Shown: in pieces, positions 4,866 through 7,372 of the stretch | How positions within the stretch are numbered: the stretch's first letter is position 1 | Layout: every line of letters begins with the position of its first letter | Assembly: GCA_017542695.1 (NCBI GenBank) | Contig: JAFXWT010000031.1 | Span: 1 to 7,372, forward strand | Source of the DNA: Clostridia bacterium | GTDB lineage: Bacteria > Bacillota_A > Clostridia > Oscillospirales > CAG-272 | Direction: 5' to 3' | DNA length: 7,372 nt | The notes under the pieces: generated by a model | Seen by the model: only the letters and a program-made list of their open reading frames with translations | The model's database searches: none | Told to the model about the DNA's origin: nothing | Made by a program: the position numbers and the translations under genes

Positions 4866-6491
4866 TCAGCGGAAAATGATCTCGAACGACACGCGCGAAC
4901 TTCCCCCGACCGAAAGATCGACGTATTCGCTTTCGCCGACGGTCGAAACGTCAAACACACGCTCCGTGCCGTTCACCAGCACCGTTTCAGCATGTTTTCC
5001 ATCGGGAAGAAGGATGTGCGCGTTGATTTTTTCCGCCTCGGAAATGACATCGTAACGCAGTCCTTTGTCCTTAATCACATAGCGAACGTCGACGAATTTG
5101 TGCGTCAGCTCATATCCGGTTATGTAACGAAGCTCCGTGTAGTCTGTCACGGCAAAGCGCGGCGAGAAATCTATCTCTTTGTAGAGGCAGTCACGATCGA
5201 CAACGCCCGCGAGTCCTTCGTCGACTGCGTTAAGCAGCGCCGCCGAGCCCCATCCGCTCGGACCTGATCCGTTCTGTGCTCCCCTGTCGAGCGGAGAATA
5301 AAGAAAACAAACGCGCCCGTCTTCCTCGGCGATCTTTATAAAGCGGGAGATAATGTCCCAGCCGTACGCCTCGTAACCGTTGCGGAACGCCGCGAGAGCT
5401 ATTTCGCCCGCCGTAAAAGGCGATATCGAACCATTGACGTATTTACCCGGTTTGATACCCTTGAAGTTTTCATACGGCGGATCAATGCTGAACCATTCGG
5501 CAAACGCCGTCGTCGTTTTACGGCGCTCCATATATTCTTCGATAATTGAGCGCGACTGCGAAAGATCCGTCACGCCGCGGTTGATATCGTACCCGTTAGA
5601 AAGCGACAAGCGCACATTTTCCTTGTCGTCGATGCCGTCGTGGTCAATATGGAACTGATGAATAAAAAACTTGCCGTTCCAAAGATATCTGAACATATTT
5701 GCTTTCAGCGTTTCCGCGCGGAGGTGCCATTCGGCCGACTTTTTATGCTCGCCGAGTTTATCATTGAAAAACGCAAGTATGTTCATCGCCTCGTACACGC
5801 CCGAATTGTCGCCGTGCATGGCGCACATCGGCTCGTTTTCGTGGATGCGGCGATCTGTTTGCGACGCGGGATCGTTTGTGAAATCCCACGTGTCTATCGT
5901 GAACGGGCGAATGACAAGCCCGTATTTCCCACTCCAGCGTTTCGGCGACGAGGTCATATAGTTTATCGCTTTTTCAAGGCGAGGAAGCACACTCTTCACC
6001 CACTCAAAATCGCCTGTCGTTCGATAATACTGCCAAACGCCCTCGACGACAAGATATTCGACGTCCGCCTCAAGTTCAAGCCGCACCAGCGCCACGCCGT
6101 CGTCGGGAAAGAGTTTGCGGCAGTCTTCGCCGACAAACGACCAGTGAACGTCGTCGAGCTGCTTTATCAGCTCGAAAAAATATCCCTCGTCAGTCTGCGT
6201 GTCGATTATGTACTGCAAAAACGATTTCATATCGTATTCCCAGTGTCTGAACGCCTTCATCATATGGACATGGTCGCGTATCCAGTTGTGACAGCAGGCG
6301 ATAACACGCCCGTCAAGAAAGAGCAGGCGGCGCTCGTCGGCGACGGTGTTGTGAAGAAGATGCAAAAATTCGCCAAGCTTAAAATCCGTCGTAGTCAGCG
6401 CGCACGGGAGCACCATTTCGGGATTGTTGTATTGCCCGTTTTTCTTGCCGTCTATGTTCATTGACGGCAACACGTGTTCAAATTCGATCAT
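4866..6491 (-). CDS. Six-hairpin (alpha/alpha)6-barrel glycosidase-like protein
   Basis: 541-aa protein without signal peptide, so it probably acts on imported oligosaccharides in the cytoplasm. Residues about 35-435 look like the helical barrel of six-hairpin glycosidases (the fold shared by GH15, GH37, GH63, GH78 and others): NWIRDHV (69-75) recalls the W-x-R-D substrate-binding motif, VEGVWQYYRTTGDFEWVKSV (149-168) is a typical hairpin, DTWDFTND (200-207) resembles the trehalase/GH63 'SGWDFS' segment with Asp203 as a candidate general acid, and SPFTAGEIALAAFRNG plus GSGPSGWGSAALLNAVDEG (about 358-427) are the last hairpins. Residues about 440-541 are strand-rich, as in the C-terminal beta-domain often found after such barrels. 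ATG at 6491 has GGAGG at 5-base spacing. No transporter or sugar regulator is in view, so the substrate cannot be given. The fold is likely; the exact GH family is uncertain. Confidence 0.8.
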   Translation of the reverse strand: MIEFEHVLPSMNIDGKKNGQYNNPEMVLPCALTTTDFKLGEFLHLLHNTVADERRLLFLDGRVIACCHNWIRDHVHMMKAFRHWEYDMKSFLQYIIDTQTDEGYFFELIKQLDDVHWSFVGEDCRKLFPDDGVALVRLELEADVEYLVVEGVWQYYRTTGDFEWVKSVLPRLEKAINYMTSSPKRWSGKYGLVIRPFTIDTWDFTNDPASQTDRRIHENEPMCAMHGDNSGVYEAMNILAFFNDKLGEHKKSAEWHLRAETLKANMFRYLWNGKFFIHQFHIDHDGIDDKENVRLSLSNGYDINRGVTDLSQSRSIIEEYMERRKTTTAFAEWFSIDPPYENFKGIKPGKYVNGSISPFTAGEIALAAFRNGYEAYGWDIISRFIKIAEEDGRVCFLYSPLDRGAQNGSGPSGWGSAALLNAVDEGLAGVVDRDCLYKEIDFSPRFAVTDYTELRYITGYELTHKFVDVRYVIKDKGLRYDVISEAEKINAHILLPDGKHAETVLVNGTERVFDVSTVGESEYVDLSVGGSSRVSFEIIFR

Positions 6492-6529
6492 TTTTACCTC
6501 CGAATGTGATCTGCAAACATCTACGCTCC

Positions 6530-6557
6530 ATTATATCAAAATTTATAAAAAAGTCAA
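6530..6557 (-). promoter_or_regulatory. Sigma-A promoter of the glycosidase gene
   Basis: On the minus strand TTGACT (6557-6552), a 16-base spacer and a perfect TATAAT (6535-6530) preceded by TGA (extended -10). The leader would be about 30 bases and carries the GGAGG site. No operator-like repeat stands out around it. The rest of the 6492-6608 gap has a T-rich run on the minus strand but no clear hairpin terminator for the preceding gene. Confidence 0.78.
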
Positions 6558-6608
6558 CGAGAGAAAACAAAAAACGGAAACGTCGTAATAATACCTCACA
6601 TTAACTCT

Positions 6609-7256
6609 TCACACAATCGCGCCGGAATCCTCTTCGCGTGTCTCCGCTTTGTACAATCCGAGTTCTTTGAGCTGGTCGATCAATGTGTAAATGTCCTTTC
6701 CGTTATTCTTTATTATTCTCCTTGTTCCCGTATTTTCATCCGAAATAAGATCCCATGCTGTTATTATTTCAGGAACATGAGAAATCCCAAGATCATCAAA
6801 AATATCAGTCAAAAATTTCCCTTCATTGCCGTAAAGATATCCCGCGAGAACGTTGTATTCATATTTTCCCAATTCAATATGTGATTCCAACGATCCCATT
6901 CCGAAGCACACGAAACCGTCGTTTACAAGCAATTCGCCGACTACGCTTTGAAAGAGTTCGAGCAAATTCTCACGATCCCACCCGTCAAGATAATAAACAT
7001 CTTTGTGATATTTTTTGATGTATTCGTCATTTTCCGTTTGCGAACTGTTGATCCTCAATTCATCTTCTTCTTTACAAGGTGCCTCGATAAAAAGAAACAG
7101 CGGCTCGTCTTCTCTCATTTTTTTGAGAAAAGATATGAAAACTTGCGGTATTTTTTCCGCGCTGACATTTGCGCGCAATTTATTCTCGTTTACTTGATAC
7201 TCTTCTTTCAGTCCGGAAATGTCCTCTATTGTTGCGCCTGCAATCAATCGAAACAT
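6609..7256 (-). CDS. Acidic cytoplasmic protein, not recognised
   Basis: 215-aa protein with no signal peptide or membrane helix. It starts MFRLIAGATIEDISGLKEEY and has alternating strands and helices: FISFLKKM, then EPLFLFIEAPCKEEDE (51-66), KDVYYLDGWDRENLLELFQSVVGELLVNDGFVCFGMGS (about 85-122), a middle region GKFLTDIFDDLGI, and a C-terminal GKDIYTLIDQLKELGLYKAE (about 186-205). It is rich in Asp and Glu. The size, acidity and single-domain look recall standalone immunity-type or other small accessory proteins, but no toxin gene is in view and I make no functional claim. The ATG at 7256 has GAGGAG at 6-base spacing. Upstream in-frame ATGs at 7289 and 7322 lack a Shine-Dalgarno, and 7322 lies within the promoter. 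Its DNA is more AT-rich than its neighbours (for example 19 G+C of 60 at 6781-6840), a possible sign of separate origin. Confidence 0.8.
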   Translation of the reverse strand: MFRLIAGATIEDISGLKEEYQVNENKLRANVSAEKIPQVFISFLKKMREDEPLFLFIEAPCKEEDELRINSSQTENDEYIKKYHKDVYYLDGWDRENLLELFQSVVGELLVNDGFVCFGMGSLESHIELGKYEYNVLAGYLYGNEGKFLTDIFDDLGISHVPEIITAWDLISDENTGTRRIIKNNGKDIYTLIDQLKELGLYKAETREEDSGAIV

Positions 7257-7262
7257 ATTTCT

Positions 7263-7268
7263 CTCCTC
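7263..7268 (-). promoter_or_regulatory. Ribosome binding site that decides the start of the 215-aa protein
   Basis: GAGGAG on the minus strand, 6 bases upstream of the ATG at 7256. The in-frame ATG at 7289 has only A/T-rich sequence before it, which makes the shorter protein the better model. Confidence 0.8.
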
Positions 7269-7293
7269 AAATTCCGATTTGTCGTTCATTTTT

Positions 7294-7322
7294 ATTTTAC
7301 ATAAAAACCGCAAGTATGTCAA
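7294..7322 (-). promoter_or_regulatory. Sigma-A promoter of the 215-aa protein gene
   Basis: On the minus strand a perfect TTGACA (7322-7317), a 17-base spacer and TAAAAT (7299-7294). Transcription would begin near 7287. It is the best -35 box in the window, so this gene is probably expressed constitutively unless a repressor acts there. Confidence 0.8.
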
Positions 7323-7372
7323 TAGCGAAATCGCAGCTGCGGAATAGGGATTTTTCCGTCGCTGCCGCTCCT

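Noticed and set aside
5640..6464. Long plus-strand open frame (274 codons) opposite the glycosidase gene
   Set aside because: It is wholly antisense to a protein with clear glycosidase motifs, has an odd composition (many His, Arg and Val from reversed codons), and no ribosome binding site or promoter.
6609..7322. Longer 237-aa form of the unrecognised acidic protein starting at 7322, or one starting at 7289
   Set aside because: The ATG at 7322 overlaps the -35 box and the one at 7289 lies at the predicted transcription start without a Shine-Dalgarno; the ATG at 7256 has a strong one.

Overview
The window looks like chromosomal DNA of a Gram-positive, probably clostridial (gut-type Firmicutes/Bacillota), bacterium. 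The signs are strong AGGAGG-type ribosome binding sites, vegetative sigma-A promoters with extended (TGn) -10 boxes, a lipobox lipoprotein, and proteins that resemble those of uncultured Clostridia. This placement is inference. No rRNA or tRNA gene, CRISPR array, insertion sequence or phage gene was seen. All six protein genes lie on the minus strand, so the window reads biologically from right to left.

Layout in transcription order (right to left): (1) 7256-6609, an unrecognised acidic cytoplasmic protein of 215 aa with its own near-consensus promoter; it is more AT-rich than the genes around it. (2) 6491-4866, a cytoplasmic six-hairpin (alpha/alpha)6-barrel glycosidase-like protein of 541 aa, also with its own promoter. 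(3) 4759-4190, a 189-aa conserved protein of unknown function (DUF6935-like from memory), with its own promoter and a strong hairpin terminator. (4) An operon of a 552-aa nitrilase/GDPD fusion protein (4073-2415) and a 276-aa calcineurin-like metallophosphoesterase (2383-1553). It has a good promoter upstream and a rho-independent terminator at the end. (5) An operon of a small lipoprotein (1331-738) and rlmB (735-1), a 23S rRNA 2'-O-ribose methyltransferase that is cut by the left edge of the window. The two genes are 2 bases apart.

The most interesting part is operon (4). A nitrilase-fold C-N hydrolase with an intact Glu-Lys-Cys triad is fused in frame to a glycerophosphodiester phosphodiesterase domain. 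In that domain one usual Glu metal ligand appears to be replaced by His, and the surrounding sequence carries an unusual cluster of Cys and His residues. The next gene encodes a phosphoesterase of an unrelated fold. Together they suggest a small cytoplasmic pathway that cuts both an amide and a phosphodiester, for example on an amide-containing glycerophosphodiester such as a deacylated lipid head group; the substrate is inference. A 15-bp dyad-symmetric element occurs at both ends of the phosphoesterase gene, each time at a stop codon.
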